Of a DNA stretch of 64,000 nucleotides, positions 8,315 to 16,217 are shown one piece after another. The notes under the pieces were generated by a model, which saw nothing but the letters and a program-made list of their open reading frames with translations, made no database searches and had not been told where the DNA came from. The translations under genes were made by a program, and so were the position numbers. Numbering within the stretch: the first letter of the stretch is position 1; every line of letters starts with the position of its first letter. Source of the DNA: Phycisphaerales bacterium (GTDB lineage: Bacteria > Planctomycetota > Phycisphaerae > Phycisphaerales > UBA1924). The DNA lies in assembly GCA_905339235.1 (NCBI GenBank), contig CAJPFG010000026.1:95016-159015 (forward strand). The letters run 5' to 3'.

Positions 8315-8377
8315 GGCCGGCGGACCGGGGAGATATCAATCGCACACGCAGCCCGGCCCGATCAAGGCCGGGTTTTT
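8307..8377 (+). promoter_or_regulatory. Putative threonine attenuator region
   Basis: The RNA can fold in exclusive ways. CCGCC at 8307-8311 can pair with GGCGG at 8319-8323 around the leader stop codon as a pause hairpin. GGCCGG at 8315-8320 or CCGGG at 8325-8329 can pair with the 5' arm of the terminator (CCCGGCC, 8352-8358) as an antiterminator. If they do not, the terminator stem 8352-8372 forms. These pairings were found by eye and their energies were not computed. Confidence 0.5.
8352..8377 (+). terminator. Intrinsic terminator in the thrS leader
   Basis: CCCGGCC (8352-8358) pairs perfectly with GGCCGGG (8366-8372) across a seven-base loop and is followed by TTTTT. It stands between the Thr-rich leader peptide and the first structural gene, 18 bases before that gene's start, so it can only serve to stop transcription before the thrS operon. 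Confidence 0.85.
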
Positions 8378-8394
8378 CGTTTCGGAGCACGCCC

Positions 8395-8628
8395 ATGAGC
8401 AAGCAGCCAGTCTGCCTCGTCTGCAAGAAGGACATGGAGCCGGGGTTTCTCACCGATCTCGGTCACTTCGACACGGTAAGGCTGCCGCGGTGGTGCCCCG
8501 GCCAGCCGGAGGCGAGTTTCTGGTCGGGGGAAGCCAAACACCGTCAGGTTGATGAGGGCCTCAAAGTCACGGCCTACCGCTGCCCTGAGTGCGAGGCGCT
8601 GCGGCTGTACGCGCCTTCGGAAGCCTAA
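8395..8628 (+). CDS. Small zinc-ribbon protein (DUF6487-like)
   Basis: A 77-residue protein with two Cys pairs, CLVC at residues 7-10 and CPEC near 66-69, spaced by an FWSGEAK core. This resembles PF20097/DUF6487 proteins, small zinc ribbons of unknown role. GGAG lies seven bases before the ATG. It is the first gene after the attenuator and lies 54 bases before thrS, so both would be induced together by threonine or tRNA-Thr limitation. Threonyl-tRNA synthetase is itself a zinc enzyme, but a functional link is only a guess. Confidence 0.8.
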   Translation: MSKQPVCLVCKKDMEPGFLTDLGHFDTVRLPRWCPGQPEASFWSGEAKHRQVDEGLKVTAYRCPECEALRLYAPSEA

Positions 8629-8682
8629 GCAGCAGTTCGTTTGGTTCGATTACTCTTTCACCATCACTCATTCGAGCCCTCT

Positions 8683-10884
8683 ATGCCCACCATCACTCTC
8701 CCCGACGGTAAGACCAAATCGTTCGACAAGCCCGTGACCGGCCTGGAGGTCGCTCTGTCGATCGGGCCGGGCCTGGCCAAGGCCGCGCTGGCGTGCAAGA
8801 TCGACGGCGAGATCCGAGACCTTTCCACCGTGATAGATCGGGACTGCAAGGTCGCACTGATTACGCAGCCCAAGCCCGGGCAGCCGACCAGCCCTGAAGC
8901 CCTGACACTCATGCGTCACTCCGCGGCCCACGTCATGGCCGAGGCGATCCAGGACGTCGTGGGGAAGGACGTGCTTCTCGCGTACGGCCCCCCCACCGAC
9001 ACCGGGTTCTTCTACGACATGTACGTGCCGGAGGGAAAGAAGCTCTCGACCGAACTCTTCGCGAAGATCGACGCACGCATCGCCGAGATCATCAAGGAAG
9101 ATCGCCCCTTCACCCGCTACGAGCAAACCTCCACCGAGGCCCTCGCGCGGCTGCACGGCGAGCACAACAAGTACAAGGTCGACAACGCCGAGCGAGCCCT
9201 GGGAATGCCATCGTCGGTCTACCTGGGGCACAAGGCCTCGCCCGCCCCCGCGGTACCCGGTACCCAGCACCCGGTACTTTCTTTCTACGCCACCGGCGTC
9301 CCCGGCAAAAACTGGGAGGACCTCTGCCGCGGGCCGCATGTGCCCACGACCGGCCGCATCGGCGCGGCCAAGGTCATGTCGCTGGCATCTTCGTACTGGC
9401 ACGGCGATGAGAACTCCGACCGGCTTACCCGCGTCTACGGCACCGCCTTTCCGACCCAGCAGGAACTCGACGCGTACCTGAACCAACTCGAAGAGGCCAA
9501 GAAGCGCGATCACCGTGTCATCGGGAAGCATCTGCGGCTGTTCCACATCGACGAGGATGTCGGCCAGGGCCTGATCCTCTGGACCCCGCGCGGCTCCATC
9601 GTCCGCCAGGAACTCATGAACTTCATCGGCGCCGAACTCAAGAAGCAGGGGTACATGCAGGTCTTCACCCCGCACATCGGGCGGCTGGAACTGTACAAGA
9701 CCTCCGGGCACTTCCCGTACTACAAGGACGCCCAGTACCCGCCGGTGATCGAGCGCGACTCGCTGGATGCACTGTGCACGTCTGGCTGCTCGTGCGCCGA
9801 GATGGTCAACCGCGTCGAGGGCGTCTCGGCGAGGCTCGCCGCGGGAATCAACGAGCGCACCGGCAAGGAGACCATCGCCAAAGACCGCATCAGGCCCGAC
9901 GACCAACTCCTGGAGGGCTACCTCCTCAGGCCCATGAACTGCCCGCACCACGCGAAGATCTTCGCGAGCAGCCCGCACTCCTACCGCGATATGCCGGTGC
10001 GCCTCGCCGAGTTCGGCACCGTCTACCGCTGGGAGCAGTCGGGCGAACTCAACGGGATGACCCGCGTCCGCGGCTTCACCCAGGACGACGCGCACCTCTT
10101 CTGCACCGAGGACCAGATACCCGCGGAGGTCCAGGGCTGCCTCTCGCTCGTGAAGACCATCTTCAAGACCCTCGGCATGAAGGACTACCGCGTCCGCGTC
10201 GGCCTCCGCGACCCCGATAGCAACAAGTACACCGGCGCCGCCGAGAGTTGGGACAAGGCCGAAGCCGCGTGCATCGCCGCCGCCGAGTCGCTGGGCGTTT
10301 CGTTCAGCCGCGAGCCGGGCGAAGCCGCCTTCTATGGCCCCAAGATCGACTTCGTCGTCAAGGATGTCATCGGTCGCGAGTGGCAACTCGGAACCGTCCA
10401 GGTCGATTACCAAATGGCCCTGCGGTTCGACCTCTCGTACGTTGGGCCGGACAACAAGCCGCACCGCCCGATTGTGATCCACCGCGCTCCCTTCGGGTCC
10501 TTCGAGCGCTTCGTCGGCGTGCTGATCGAGCACTTCGCGGGCGCGTTCCCCATGTGGCTCAGCCCCGAGCAGGTGCGGGTGCTGCCCATCAGCGAAAAGA
10601 CCAACGAGTACGCCGCGAAGGTGCTCGCGGCCCTTCACGCCGCGGGCGTGCGCGCGTCGATCGACATGGGCGACGACCGCATTCAGGGCAAGATCAAGGT
10701 CGCGGCCGACGAGAAGATCCCCTACATGCTCATTGTCGGGCCGCGGGACGCCGAGGCGGACAACGTCTCGGTCCGGGCGAGGGGCGCGGAAAAGGACCTG
10801 GGCGCCATGCCGCTGGCGAAGTTTGTGGATGGTGTTGCAGCGGAAATCGCGTCCCGGACCGCGACGCTGGGTGTGAAGCCGTGA
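8683..10884 (+). CDS. thrS: Threonyl-tRNA synthetase
   Basis: Charges tRNA-Thr with threonine in the cytoplasm. The 733 residues show the TGS domain (about 1-62), the editing domain with RHSAAHVMAEA near 76-86 and CRGPHVP, then the class II catalytic core: motif 1 around FTPHIGRLELYKTSGHF, motif 2 LRPMNCPHH (about 415-423) and FGTVYRWEQSGE, motif 3 GSFERF near 604, and the anticodon-binding domain ending the chain. It is roughly 90 residues longer than the E. coli enzyme. One extra block of about 50 residues precedes MNCPHH, and a second, in the editing domain, is encoded by a 7-bp repeat array. The ATG at 8683 matches the TGS start. It follows the putative attenuator. Confidence 0.97.
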   Translation: MPTITLPDGKTKSFDKPVTGLEVALSIGPGLAKAALACKIDGEIRDLSTVIDRDCKVALITQPKPGQPTSPEALTLMRHSAAHVMAEAIQDVVGKDVLLAYGPPTDTGFFYDMYVPEGKKLSTELFAKIDARIAEIIKEDRPFTRYEQTSTEALARLHGEHNKYKVDNAERALGMPSSVYLGHKASPAPAVPGTQHPVLSFYATGVPGKNWEDLCRGPHVPTTGRIGAAKVMSLASSYWHGDENSDRLTRVYGTAFPTQQELDAYLNQLEEAKKRDHRVIGKHLRLFHIDEDVGQGLILWTPRGSIVRQELMNFIGAELKKQGYMQVFTPHIGRLELYKTSGHFPYYKDAQYPPVIERDSLDALCTSGCSCAEMVNRVEGVSARLAAGINERTGKETIAKDRIRPDDQLLEGYLLRPMNCPHHAKIFASSPHSYRDMPVRLAEFGTVYRWEQSGELNGMTRVRGFTQDDAHLFCTEDQIPAEVQGCLSLVKTIFKTLGMKDYRVRVGLRDPDSNKYTGAAESWDKAEAACIAAAESLGVSFSREPGEAAFYGPKIDFVVKDVIGREWQLGTVQVDYQMALRFDLSYVGPDNKPHRPIVIHRAPFGSFERFVGVLIEHFAGAFPMWLSPEQVRVLPISEKTNEYAAKVLAALHAAGVRASIDMGDDRIQGKIKVAADEKIPYMLIVGPRDAEADNVSVRARGAEKDLGAMPLAKFVDGVAAEIASRTATLGVKP
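9252..9279. repeat. Heptanucleotide repeat array inside thrS
   Basis: Four adjacent 7-mers: GGTACCC, GGTACCC, AGCACCC and GGTACTT. They encode a Pro/Gly/Thr segment between SVYLGHK and the conserved LCRGPHVP of the editing domain, where other threonyl-tRNA synthetases have a short loop. Seven is not a multiple of three, so copy change would shift the frame. Confidence 0.65.
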
Positions 10885-11039
10885 GACCGCAGGGGTCTTC
10901 GATTGTCGCTATCGCCGCTCTCGCGGGCGGCGCGGTCGGGCTTGTTTCTGTAGTTCACCACCGCGTGGAGATCCACTTCACCCCGCCAAGCCGGATGGGG
11001 CCACAGACTTGTGGAGGCGGTCGCGGTTCTTCAGTCTAA
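10881..11039 (+). CDS. Possible small membrane protein overlapping the end of thrS
   Basis: A 52-residue frame begins with GTG at 10881, overlapping the thrS stop as GTGA. It has a hydrophobic segment (IVAIAALAGGAVGLVSVV) that could be a membrane helix or signal anchor, then a short His/Pro-rich tail. Coupled start geometry supports it, but there are no homology clues and the frame is short, so it may be fortuitous. Confidence 0.3.
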   Translation: MRPQGSSIVAIAALAGGAVGLVSVVHHRVEIHFTPPSRMGPQTCGGGRGSSV

Positions 11040-11220
11040 ATTGAGTTCGGCGCTCTTGGTCAAGGCTTCAACGGAGGCTGTCGCGTCGGAGTACGCCGCG
11101 GAACTGCGGTTTCTCCCTCTCACGTGCTGGGTTGTAAGGCCCGTGCCCGAGCCGGACGAGGCAATGGCTTGCCCGGACGCCGTTAAACGCTCTCGTTGCG
11201 CATGAGACGCCCCCGCTCGC
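11040..11220. other. Gap between thrS and the lipoprotein hydrolase
   Basis: Beyond the doubtful small frame, I see no gene here with signals that I trust. A 64-codon frame at 11011-11205 reads as a low-information Ala/Glu/Val sequence. No clear terminator for thrS was found. Confidence 0.5.
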
Positions 11221-12018
11221 TTACCGACGAAACCGCAGCAACCACCCGGGCAGTTCCGGCTCCGCGTACGCCTCGTCCCATGCGTTGTGCTTCACGCCCG
11301 GGTAGATCGTGAGTTTTGCTTCGGGCGCCTCGCACGCGCCCTGCGCACCGCGGCGTGCTCGAATTGCCCGCATCATCGCCTCGGAGTGCGCGGCCGGCAC
11401 GATGTCGTCGGCACGCCCATGGAAGCACCACACCGGCATCGCATCCAGTCTCGCCGCGATCTCCGCCGCTTCGGCCGCGTCCGGCGGCGCATTTCGGAAG
11501 TCGGGATTGATATACCCGCAGATCGGCGCGATCGCGGCGAAGCGATTCGGATGCACCGCCGCGAACTTCCACGTTCCATGCCCGCCCTGTGAGAGCCCGG
11601 TCAGGTACACCCGCGCTGGGTCCACTCCGTGTTCCCGGATCGCCGCGTCCAGCAGCGCCATGACGATCGCGTCGAAGTCCTCCCACTGCGCATCGCCGTC
11701 GGGCTTCTGCGGCATCACGATCACAAAGGGCCATCGGTCCGGCGCGGCCATGACGGCCTGGGCGATACTGCTGTTGCGGACGTGCTTCCAGCCGTCATCG
11801 CCGCACTCGCCCCGGCCGTGCAGGAACAAGATCGCCGGCGGTCGTGCCCCCGCCCGGTTTTCTGGCGTGTAGACCACGCACGCCATGCGTTGGCCGGAAA
11901 CCTCAAGGCGCTGCAACACGAAGCCCGGCCCGGCGGGGCCGACGCCCGTCGATGTGCACCCGGCGATGAGGCCGATTATCAGAAACGCGGCCAACGAAGC
12001 GATCGACGAACTTGCCAT
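11221..12018 (-). CDS. Lipoprotein alpha/beta hydrolase (esterase/PHB-depolymerase-like)
   Basis: 265 residues with a lipoprotein signal (SIASLAAFLIIGLIAGC, Cys21), so it should be anchored in a membrane facing the periplasm. The catalytic set is visible: nucleophile Ser in GLSQGGHG, acid in RADDIVP, and His in GVKHNAWDEAY. FLHGRGECGDD provides the oxyanion-hole region. The pattern matches the predicted peptidase/feruloyl-esterase group of alpha/beta hydrolases that act on polysaccharide esters or polyesters. No accessory domain. It starts the minus-strand run 12.0-11.2 kb after the small secreted protein, with 34 bases between them. Confidence 0.88.
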   Translation of the reverse strand: MASSSIASLAAFLIIGLIAGCTSTGVGPAGPGFVLQRLEVSGQRMACVVYTPENRAGARPPAILFLHGRGECGDDGWKHVRNSSIAQAVMAAPDRWPFVIVMPQKPDGDAQWEDFDAIVMALLDAAIREHGVDPARVYLTGLSQGGHGTWKFAAVHPNRFAAIAPICGYINPDFRNAPPDAAEAAEIAARLDAMPVWCFHGRADDIVPAAHSEAMMRAIRARRGAQGACEAPEAKLTIYPGVKHNAWDEAYAEPELPGWLLRFRR

Positions 12019-12052
12019 GCGAGATGATTGGCGGGATTCGCCGCAGAAGGCG

Positions 12053-12535
12053 TCAATCCGTGCGCCCCAGCCTCACCGGCATGTCAATCCGGCGCGTGGT
12101 CCGGCCGTCGTTCAGGGTGAGTTTCAGGGCGGTCCGAGCGCCAACGGGCCACGCCGGGCCGCCACGGGCGAGGAACGTTCGCTGATTGGGATTCGGAAAC
12201 CCGGCCGTGCGAATGTCGTCCATGAATCGCGGATTCCAAACCGCCCGGCCGAAGAGTAACTGCGCATCCCGGATCGCCAGGCCCCGTGGCAGACCACGCG
12301 AATCCCGGGTCGAGAACGTAACGAAGATCGCCGTAGGCGGTTCACCGAGAATGGGCGGCATGAAGTCGCGGATCACCGAAACCTCCACGCGAACGGCCCT
12401 TCCGTCGAGCAGGAGCGTGCCCCCGCCGGGGGTTCGAAAGGCCGTGGACGAAACCTCGGGCGCGGGTGACGCACCCCGCAGCGTCAAAGCCAACAGGCAC
12501 ACCGCGCCGGCACACAATGCCATCATCGTTCGCAT
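12053..12535 (-). CDS. Secreted hypothetical protein
   Basis: 160 residues with a clear signal peptide (MRTMMALCAGAVCLLALTL) and no recognised domain. The mature part is strand-rich, with VSVIRDFMPPILGEPPTAIFV and an Arg-rich C-terminus. A GGGAG sequence seven bases before the ATG at 12535 fixes the start over a longer frame to 12643. It lies between pheA and the lipoprotein hydrolase on the same strand. Confidence 0.6.
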   Translation of the reverse strand: MRTMMALCAGAVCLLALTLRGASPAPEVSSTAFRTPGGGTLLLDGRAVRVEVSVIRDFMPPILGEPPTAIFVTFSTRDSRGLPRGLAIRDAQLLFGRAVWNPRFMDDIRTAGFPNPNQRTFLARGGPAWPVGARTALKLTLNDGRTTRRIDMPVRLGRTD

Positions 12536-12673
12536 GGGCTGACTCCCGTGCGGCTTGGGGCATGCCCGCAGGGATCCTCGTCGGCCGCGGTCATACAGAC
12601 TACCGGCGAGGCACCCGGTTCCGCAAGTTGGGGCGGTTCGCACGACATTCGGGGGCGGCAGGCCACCCGTGGA

Positions 12674-13804
12674 CTACAAGATTCGCTGGCTCCGCGGGTA
12701 ACTGCCCAAGACTGTGAGTTCCTGGCAATGGTGCCCCGCCCGCTCGAGGGCCAACTGCATCGTGGCATCGGACCGGTGGCCCTGGGCGTCGATAAAGAAC
12801 GTATACGTCCAGTTCGTCCGCCCGGCGGGGCGCTTGTCGATGTGCGTCAGGTTGATGCCCGATCGCTCGAAGTCGCTGAGCACCGATGCGAGAGCGCCCG
12901 GCTTGTCGAGCGTCTTGAACAGGATCGACGTCTTGTCGTCGCCGCTGCGCTTGGCCTGCTCACGGGACAGGACAAAGAACCGCGTGATGTTGTTCGGGTT
13001 GTCCTCGATGTTCTCGAAGAGAATGCTGACGTCGTAGATCTCCGCCGCCAGCGTGCTGCCGATGGCCGCGGAGCGGCTCTCACCCTTCTCGCTCTCTTCG
13101 CAAACCAACTGCACGGCGCGGCTGGAACTCGGCGCGGGGACCTGCGGCACATTGGGGAACTTGTTGGCCAGCCACGCGCGGCACTGGGAGAAAACCTCGG
13201 GCTTGGAGTGAATCCGCTCCACCCGGGCCGGCTCGCAGTTGGCGAGCAAAGCGTGGTGGACCTCCAGTTGGACCTCGGCGTAGATCTGGACCCTACCTGC
13301 AAACGACGTGAGCGAGTCAAGCGTCTCGACGATGCCGCCGTGAATGGAGTTCTCGATCGGGACAAGGCCGTAGTCAACGTGGCCGCGAAAGACCCCGGTG
13401 AAGACCGCGTCGATGGTTCCCAGGTCCTCGAAGGCAACGCTCTGGCCGAAGTGACGGACCGAGGCGAGGTGAGAGAAGGAACCCGGCGGCCCCAGATAGC
13501 CGATGGAAAGGCCTCGCTCGAGCGAGAAGGACCCGCTCATGATCTCGCGGTACACCCCCTCGATCGCGCGCGGGGGAAGCGGGCCGCTGTTGAGCCCCAG
13601 GACACGGTCGAGGACTTCCCGTTCGCGATGCGGCGCGTAAATGGGCACGCCGGTGGCTCGCTTGAGCGATCCGACATCCACGACCAGGCGCGCCCGCTCG
13701 TTGAGCAGTTCAACCAGGCGGCGGTCCACCTCGTCGATGCGTCCGCGGAGATCGTCGAGCGGCGCCGCGGGGGCGGGCGGTTGGGGCGGCGGCTGTGCGT
13801 CCAT
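12674..13804 (-). CDS. pheA: Bifunctional chorismate mutase/prephenate dehydratase
   Basis: Converts chorismate to prephenate and then to phenylpyruvate for phenylalanine synthesis. The 376 residues contain a short AroQ-type chorismate mutase (LRGRIDEVDRRLVELLNERA, about 19-38, to 90), the prephenate dehydratase lobe (about 98-285, with GYLGPPGSFSH, VPIENSIHG and the catalytic NNITRFFVL), and a C-terminal ACT domain (about 295-370) that normally binds phenylalanine. The usual ESRP motif reads DKRP here (LTHIDKRPAGR). The start ATG at 13804 lies nine bases after the stop of the membrane protein gene upstream, so the two are probably cotranscribed. Confidence 0.95.
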   Translation of the reverse strand: MDAQPPPQPPAPAAPLDDLRGRIDEVDRRLVELLNERARLVVDVGSLKRATGVPIYAPHREREVLDRVLGLNSGPLPPRAIEGVYREIMSGSFSLERGLSIGYLGPPGSFSHLASVRHFGQSVAFEDLGTIDAVFTGVFRGHVDYGLVPIENSIHGGIVETLDSLTSFAGRVQIYAEVQLEVHHALLANCEPARVERIHSKPEVFSQCRAWLANKFPNVPQVPAPSSSRAVQLVCEESEKGESRSAAIGSTLAAEIYDVSILFENIEDNPNNITRFFVLSREQAKRSGDDKTSILFKTLDKPGALASVLSDFERSGINLTHIDKRPAGRTNWTYTFFIDAQGHRSDATMQLALERAGHHCQELTVLGSYPRSQRIL

Positions 13805-13813
13805 GCGGCGTGC

Positions 13814-14509
13814 TCACTGGGGCGGGGCGGGCGCGGCGAGGGTCTTGTCGATGGCCTTGTTCAGTTCCGTGGCGTAGTTGATCTTGTATTCCTCGTCGGG
13901 AATGCTGGCATCGTCGGCGGCCTTCTTTGCCTGGGCGAGGAAGGACTTGAGTTCGTCATCGGTCAGCGACTGTTTGAGTTGGGTCTGGCCTTGCGGGGTC
14001 TTGTAGGTCACCATGTTCACCAGGCTCTGGAGTTCCGATTGCGGAATTTTCTTTTCCACCGTTCCTCTCGCAAATCGCTGGAGCGATCGACGGCCGGCGT
14101 TCTTTTCGTCATCGGTGAGTTTGGACGTGGTGATGTACTGCTCGTCGGCGCCGTCCACCATGGCCATGCTCATGATCGGCCCCTCGACGACTTCCTTGAT
14201 GACGTTTCCGAGTTGATCGTTGGTAATCTTGCCGGATTCCCAGTCATCCGCGACCTGGTTGATCCGCGTCGTGATCGAGGTCTTCTGATCCTGCGGAAGT
14301 TTGGACTGATCGACCATGGTGATCGCCACGGACTTCCCAAGGCCGGCCGCCCACCCCTTCCAACTCACGGCCACCCAGATCCCAACGCCCACCACGAGCG
14401 CCAGGACAATCGCGAGCGCAATCAGGCAGCCTTTGGGTATCCCGCCGCGACGGCCGGAAAACCGGATCGTGTGGGAGGGCGGATTCGAGAGTCGTATGTT
14501 CCTGGGCAT
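13814..14509 (-). CDS. Single-pass membrane protein of unknown function
   Basis: 231 residues. A polar N-terminus (MPRNIRLSNPP) is followed by one strong membrane helix at about residues 28-50 (CLIALAIVLALVVGVGIWVAV), then a charged, helical, probably periplasmic domain with many Lys/Asp/Gln (DQSKLPQDQKTSI, EKKIPQSELQSLV) that may form coiled coil. No family recognised. AAGGGGAA lies five bases upstream of the ATG at 14509. It has a plausible promoter upstream and is followed by pheA at nine bases. Confidence 0.65.
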   Translation of the reverse strand: MPRNIRLSNPPSHTIRFSGRRGGIPKGCLIALAIVLALVVGVGIWVAVSWKGWAAGLGKSVAITMVDQSKLPQDQKTSITTRINQVADDWESGKITNDQLGNVIKEVVEGPIMSMAMVDGADEQYITTSKLTDDEKNAGRRSLQRFARGTVEKKIPQSELQSLVNMVTYKTPQGQTQLKQSLTDDELKSFLAQAKKAADDASIPDEEYKINYATELNKAIDKTLAAPAPPQ

Positions 14510-14533
14510 GTGTTCCCCTTGAATGAGAGGCGG

Positions 14534-14539
14534 AGTGTA
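14534..14539 (-). promoter_or_regulatory. -10 box before the membrane protein/pheA pair
   Basis: On the minus strand TACACT lies 24 bases upstream of the ATG at 14509, leaving room for a short leader that carries AAGGGGAA. I see no good -35. Confidence 0.3.
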
Positions 14540-14616
14540 CCGCGCGTACTTCGTTCGTGTTTTTGAGGCCGGCATTTCGCGATGCGCCTCGCGCCGGCGC
14601 GAATCCGGGAGGACTT

Positions 14617-14625
14617 TGGTATCCT
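14617..14625 (+). promoter_or_regulatory. Extended -10 promoter of the CPBP gene
   Basis: TGG directly followed by TATCCT forms an extended -10 element. Transcription would begin near 14632, with GAGGG as ribosome site before the ATG at 14654. Confidence 0.35.
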
Positions 14626-14653
14626 TCGCGACAAATCTCGCGAGGGACCCCGC

Positions 14654-16111
14654 ATGAGCGTGCTTCCGTCGGTGTACAACGAGGACCATCCGTACAACGC
14701 GTGGATGCGCCGGGTGGCGCCGATCGGCGTGGTCGTGCTGGTCGGGCTGGTGGTGTTCGGCCAGCAGTTCATCTCCGGGTTCTTCTCCCAGACACTCGAA
14801 ACACCCCCGGAAGAGATGCGGGCCTCGGAGGCGCTGTCCGATTCCGACCTGGACGGGTTTACGGTCGAATGCAAGGCGATGGTCAAGTTCACGGCGATCG
14901 AACGAAAACTCGCGGCGTCCGGCGCCTACGACGAAGACCCCCAAGCCACGACCGACGCCTCGACCGAACTGGCGGACGCCGTCTCGCTACTCGAAGAGGC
15001 CGCGATCTCCCGCACCCAGCGCCTCCGATTCGGGATCGTCGTCGCGGAGTTGCTCGGCCCCGGCGCGGCGCTGGAAGCCCTCGAGCCCCTGGCGAACGAG
15101 GTCGGCCCCGCCAGCGTGCTCTCGCCCGACATCGCAGCCCTCCGCAAACTCTACGCGGAAACCAGCACGCCTCTGGACCCCGCCGCCCGGCAGGCGCTGA
15201 TCGATCGGCACGGCTGGTTCGGTTGGCTCGCGGCTGGTTTCGGCCAGAACGACTCGAACTCGGATCGGCGGTGGGCTCTTTCGGGGGGCCGGGCGCTCGT
15301 TGCAATCGGAATGCTCTCCACGGCGATGATGCTCGTCGGGCTGCTTCTCGGCGCCGTGCTGATCGTGGTGGTGTTGCGTAAAGCCCACGCGGGTGAGTTC
15401 GATTCCCAGGTCGCGCGGACCGACGTACCGCGATTCCTGTACGCCGAGACGTTCTTGGTGGCGCAACTGGTGTTCCTGGTCTATCTGTTCGCCAACGTGC
15501 TCCTGCACGACGCCGACCCCGTCGCCACCTCCACCGTGACCGAGGTGCTGCTCTGGGGAGAGGGGTTGCTGCTGGCCTGGCCGCTGCTTCGGGGCGTGAC
15601 TTTCGCGACGATGCGGACCGACCTGGGCCTGCATTCGGGCGAGAGCCTGATCCATGAGTTGGTGTTCGGCGTGGGCGGCTGGCTGATATCGGTCCCGGTT
15701 ACGTTCATGATCGGCTGGGTGCTGACGGTCGTGATGCCCGACTCCGAGACGCCCTCGGGAATCCCGATGTTTGAGCGGCCCGGCCCCGGAGGTTGGACGG
15801 CCGTGGTGCTCGGGGCGATCAGCGCCGTCGTCTGGGCGCCCCTGCTGGAAGAAACACTGTTCCGGGGAGCGCTGCACCGCTGGCTGCCCAACGGCCTGGG
15901 GGTCTGGGGGCGGGTGTTGATGACGTCGGTGATCTTCGGAATCGTCCACCCTTACTCCCCTCAGGGGTTGATCCAGGTGGGGGCCGCCGGGGTGGTGTTC
16001 GGTCTCCTCCGGGAGTGGCGGGGCTCGCTCATCGCGGGAATGGTCTGCCATTTCCTGCACAACGCCACGATCGAAGGGATCAATATCGGGACGCTGCTGG
16101 CGCTCAACTAG
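14654..16111 (+). CDS. CPBP-family intramembrane metalloprotease
   Basis: 485 residues with an N-terminal membrane helix, a soluble stretch of about 150 residues, and then about seven more membrane helices. The C-terminal third carries the CPBP (Abi/CAAX protease) signature: EETLFR with Glu399, Glu400 and Arg404, then FGIVHP and HFLHN supplying the histidines. Such proteins cleave within membranes or process prenylated or bacteriocin-type peptides; the substrate here is unknown. The soluble N-terminal domain is longer than in typical CPBP proteins. The ATG at 14654 follows a GAGGG site. Its neighbour downstream is an ECF sigma operon with its own promoter-like box. Confidence 0.9.
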   Translation: MSVLPSVYNEDHPYNAWMRRVAPIGVVVLVGLVVFGQQFISGFFSQTLETPPEEMRASEALSDSDLDGFTVECKAMVKFTAIERKLAASGAYDEDPQATTDASTELADAVSLLEEAAISRTQRLRFGIVVAELLGPGAALEALEPLANEVGPASVLSPDIAALRKLYAETSTPLDPAARQALIDRHGWFGWLAAGFGQNDSNSDRRWALSGGRALVAIGMLSTAMMLVGLLLGAVLIVVVLRKAHAGEFDSQVARTDVPRFLYAETFLVAQLVFLVYLFANVLLHDADPVATSTVTEVLLWGEGLLLAWPLLRGVTFATMRTDLGLHSGESLIHELVFGVGGWLISVPVTFMIGWVLTVVMPDSETPSGIPMFERPGPGGWTAVVLGAISAVVWAPLLEETLFRGALHRWLPNGLGVWGRVLMTSVIFGIVHPYSPQGLIQVGAAGVVFGLLREWRGSLIAGMVCHFLHNATIEGINIGTLLALN

Positions 16112-16217
16112 GGCGTAGATCCGGTAAGATGGGGGGTTTCATTCATTCGTGGAGTGTTCCCGAGGTGTTCGCAATCCCGGTCGCATCGCGGGACATTCAC
16201 CAGTGACGAGCGAACCC

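Noticed and set aside
8668..10638. Minus-strand frame of about 650 codons opposite thrS
   Set aside because: thrS motifs are complete on the plus strand; the antisense translation is low-information.
12548..14566. Plus-strand frame of about 670 codons across pheA and the membrane protein
   Set aside because: It spans two convincing minus-strand genes and reads as low-complexity antisense protein.
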